Assembly (NCBI GenBank): GCA_033060915.1
Contig: CM065377.1
Coordinates: forward strand, 59,362,683-59,426,682
DNA from: Euryodendron excelsum
Taxonomy: Eukaryota; Streptophyta; Magnoliopsida; Ericales; Pentaphylacaceae
Reading direction: 5' to 3'
DNA: 64,000 bases
This document shows, piece by piece, positions 61,629 through 64,000 of the stretch. A program made the position numbers and the translations under genes. The notes beneath the pieces were generated by a model. The model made no database searches, was not told where the DNA came from, and saw only the letters and a list, made by a program, of their open reading frames with translations. Within the stretch, counting starts at the first letter, position 1. Each line of letters opens with the position of its first letter.

Positions 61629-61666
<38 letters not shown>
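61629..61666. repeat. (GA)n microsatellite
   Basis: Thirty-eight bases of GA repeat between AT-rich flanks. Confidence 0.95.
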
Positions 61667-61668
<2 letters not shown>

Positions 61669-61813
61669 ATTTTCAAATTGAGCATAGGAAAGTAAGGTCT
61701 AATGAGTAGTAATACCTTCACAATTTCTCTCGAAGTAATTTATCCACAATTACTAGTGTTTGTGAAGAGTGTTATTCTCCCATTATATGATAATTTTATT
61801 GGATATGTATATA

Positions 61814-62292
61814 CTAGCGGTGAACTCATGCTATGCATGAAACATAAAGAATACATTTTATATTTGTTAAATAAAAATAAAGAATTTAAATTATATTCTT
61901 AAATTTTATACTACTAATATGGGTTTTACTAAATAGTAAATTACAATTATCACTTAAAGTTAAAAATTTATTCCATGCTATGCATCTATATCATAAAAAT
62001 TCTTTCCAAAACATTTGCCAAAAAACATCAAATTACATTAGGGTTTTATAATTAAAATACTTGAAATACTTGTGGTTTCTTTATTATTTATAGCATACTC
62101 CAAAGATATGTTTTATTTTCATTAAATATTTTTTAAAATAAAATATTTTAAAATAGAGTTAACTAAATGTTTTTAAAATAGAATATTCTAAAGGTATTGC
62201 AATTGATTATGAGACCATTGAAGTTGAAACATTGGATCAAGATTTTTAACTTTAAAAGCATCATAACCGATTATTGTAATATATAATATAGA
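61814..62292 (-). mobile_element. Short Helitron-like element, minus strand
   Basis: The minus-strand 3' end has a perfect hairpin CATGCATAGCATG (61827-61839) followed by AGTTCACCG, CTAG (61817-61814) and T. A candidate 5' end is TCTATATTATATATTACAAT after an A at 62293. Length is 479 bp, non-coding. Confidence 0.45.
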
Positions 62293-62478
62293 TTGATGGT
62301 TATAATACCTTAAGGAAATTAAGATTGAAGGATAAAATTTTAGAGTTTATTAATTATATTTTGTAAATTTCTTTTTTAACCAATCATTAAAGCCACAAGA
62401 TTGGACATTTTGCAATAGAGACATACAAAAAAAGACTTAAATATTTCAACTTCAATGGTTTCATAACCAATTGCAATA
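62195..62478. repeat. 39-bp inverted repeat, 206-bp spacer
   Basis: Arms 62195-62233 and 62440-62478 pair with few mismatches; CCATTGAAGTTGAAA (62215-62229) against TTTCAACTTCAATGG (62444-62458) is exact, and TATTGCAATTG pairs with CAATTGCAATA. One arm lies inside the Helitron-like unit above, the other outside it. Confidence 0.7.
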
Positions 62479-62859
62479 GCATATACTATAGACTTATTTG
62501 TTTTTGTTTTTTTAAAAATAAAAATTAAAAGAATTTGAATAGAAAATTCTAAAGTTTTGAATGTGAGCAAGAACTTTCCAAAATTATAATAAGAGCATGC
62601 ATAATTGTCGTAAAAATAATGTGCTAGCCCATTTAAATCAATAAAAACAAAATTGAAAATCATATTTCAATAATAATAATAATCAAATCCTTTTCACTAA
62701 ATTTGTTGTTTTAAGGAATAATATTTAATTAACGTAATTGGTAATCCATTTACAATAAGTAAACTTGTGTTTATCAGAGTTATAAATCAATATTGTTTCT
62801 TAACCATATAGACTGACTTTAAAACAACATGGTATCAGCAAACAATTTTGATTTGTTTT

Positions 62860-63620
62860 TGATTTTATATTTTTAATATTTTTGAAGAGGTATCATTGAT
62901 GGGTAATAACAATATGATAAATTTTAAAATAATTTTTATTTTCTATTAAAAATTACATGTAAGGAACACAATTAAATGAAATTTGACAAATTTACTTATA
63001 GATTACGTGACAAAATAAAACAAAATTTAAAGTAAAAAATTAAATTTGAAACAACCAATAATCAAGAAAATTTTGATCTATTCTTTTATTACTTTTTAAA
63101 CATTTTTGAGGAGGTATGATTGATGGGTAATAACAGTGTTTGTTAAATGTGTACTTTCTACCCTAAAAATTTAAAATCGTTGTTGTTTTGTATTAAAAAT
63201 TACATTTAAAACGGATGAAGAAAATTTAAAAAACTTACCATATAATCTAAAAGACAAAATAGAATAAAGTTTAAAATAAAAAGAATAAATTTGAAACAAC
63301 TCATAGTATCAAGTAAATTTTGATTTATAGTCTAAAAGAGAAAATGTAATAAAATTTAAAATAAAAAGAATAAGTTTGAAACAACTAATATTATCAACAA
63401 AATTTTAATTTTTTTTATTACTTTTTAAACTTTTTTAAGGAGGTATGAATAATGGGTAATAACAATATTAACATTTTGTTAAGTATATACTTCCTATTAT
63501 AGAAATTTAATATTTTCTTGAAGATTTTGTGTAAGGAGTATAATTGAAGAAAATTTGAAAAACTTACCATATAAAATAGAATAAAATTTGAAGTAAAAAA
63601 ATAAATTTGAAATAACCAAT
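62860..63620 (+). repeat. Diverged tandem array, three or more units of about 230-330 bp
   Basis: GAGGTAT.ATTGATGGGTAATAACA occurs near 62886, 63112 and 63439 (third copy AATAATGGGTAATAACA). Each is followed by a run including ATTAAAAATTACAT, AAAACTTACCATATAA, AAAATAGAATAAA and AAATTTGAAACAAC. Local extra copies of the last word explain the uneven period. Confidence 0.7.
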
Positions 63621-63624
63621 AGTA

Positions 63625-63992
63625 TCAAAACATGTTTATTTTTGTATTATAATAATTGTTTGTGGTTGCTATCAAAGATAGCAAAAGAAAGACTTGCATA
63701 AAAGCAAATGAAATTGCCATCCATGGCCAACTTGTCACAAACCACGCAGAAGTGTGTTCCAAGTGCCAACCATTTACAATTGCGAAGTTGGCATCTATGT
63801 GAGATGAAAAACAGCAATAAATTGAATTACCCATGTCTAAAGATGGGCCAATTTGCATTAAAGTTGTCAAAAGCACGTGGATACACAAACACATATAATG
63901 TTGGTTTGAATTTTGGTGAAGTGAAAGACTTTGCATTCGTGTACTATCACTTAAATTTTGCTATTTTTTTTTTGTTTATTTTCAAAAAATAG
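63625..63992. other. Balanced-composition island with overlapping ORFs on both strands at the window edge
   Basis: A 103-aa minus-strand frame (63625-63936) and a 94-aa plus-strand frame (63708-63992) overlap across DNA that is clearly less AT-rich than its flanks (words CCATCCATGGCCAACTTGTC, AGCACGTGGATACAC). Neither protein matches a family I recognise. It may be an exon or repeat continuing beyond the window. Confidence 0.3.
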
Positions 63993-64000
63993 GACTTGCC

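Noticed and set aside
1..64000. CRISPR array, rRNA genes, tRNA genes, bacterial operons, phage or organelle insertions
   Set aside because: No regularly spaced identical repeats, no rRNA or complete tRNA folds and no prokaryotic or plastid-like coding blocks were seen; everything fits plant nuclear DNA.

Overview
The window is nuclear DNA from a eudicot plant, probably a woody, repeat-rich one. The evidence is GT-AG spliced genes of plant-only families, long AT-rich gene-poor stretches, and many plant-type non-autonomous transposons (MITEs, Mutator-like elements, SINEs, Helitrons, an Ac/Ds-type hAT). The species cannot be named from the sequence alone.

I reconstructed four protein-coding genes exon by exon, and reading frame is kept across every junction. 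(1) A PhnP-like metallo-hydrolase on the + strand, exons 780-6727; its 5' end lies before the window. (2) A small plant-specific protein of unknown function, resembling the DUF7392 family (+, 11830-13959, 247 aa). (3) A 527-aa remorin with a long disordered N-terminus (+, 27499-32770). (4) Auxin response factor 6, ARF6 (-, 46217-38553, 14 coding exons, 918 aa), with its miR167 target site intact and several upstream ORFs before its start. From memory, metallo-hydrolase, remorin and ARF6 are also near neighbours on Arabidopsis chromosome 1 (around At1g30300-At1g30330), so the block looks like conserved microsynteny. The remorin and ARF6 genes converge.

Layout: 1-6727 gene 1; 6728-11829 intergenic with repeat remnants; 11830-13959 gene 2, with a SINE in intron 1 and Mutator-type sequence in intron 2; 13960-27498 gene-free, with a 66-nt C run, MITEs and perfect hairpins; 27499-32770 remorin, with a 46-nt G run in intron 3 and a 1.46-kb Mutator-like element in intron 5; 32771-38552 intergenic with a SINE and MITEs; 38553-46217 ARF6; 46218-47400 its leader and promoter region; 47400-64000 gene-free, very AT-rich and dominated by transposons.

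The genes do not form a pathway. ARF6 is a nuclear auxin-dependent activator, the remorin is a plasma-membrane protein, and the hydrolase is presumably a soluble enzyme. I found no new multi-gene system. The most notable structures are in the repeats: an Ac/Ds-type hAT element with a perfect 8-bp target duplication nested in the 3' terminal hairpin region of an older Helitron (59447-61106), two Helitron-like units lying head to tail (52864-56525), and a very long C run and a long G run.
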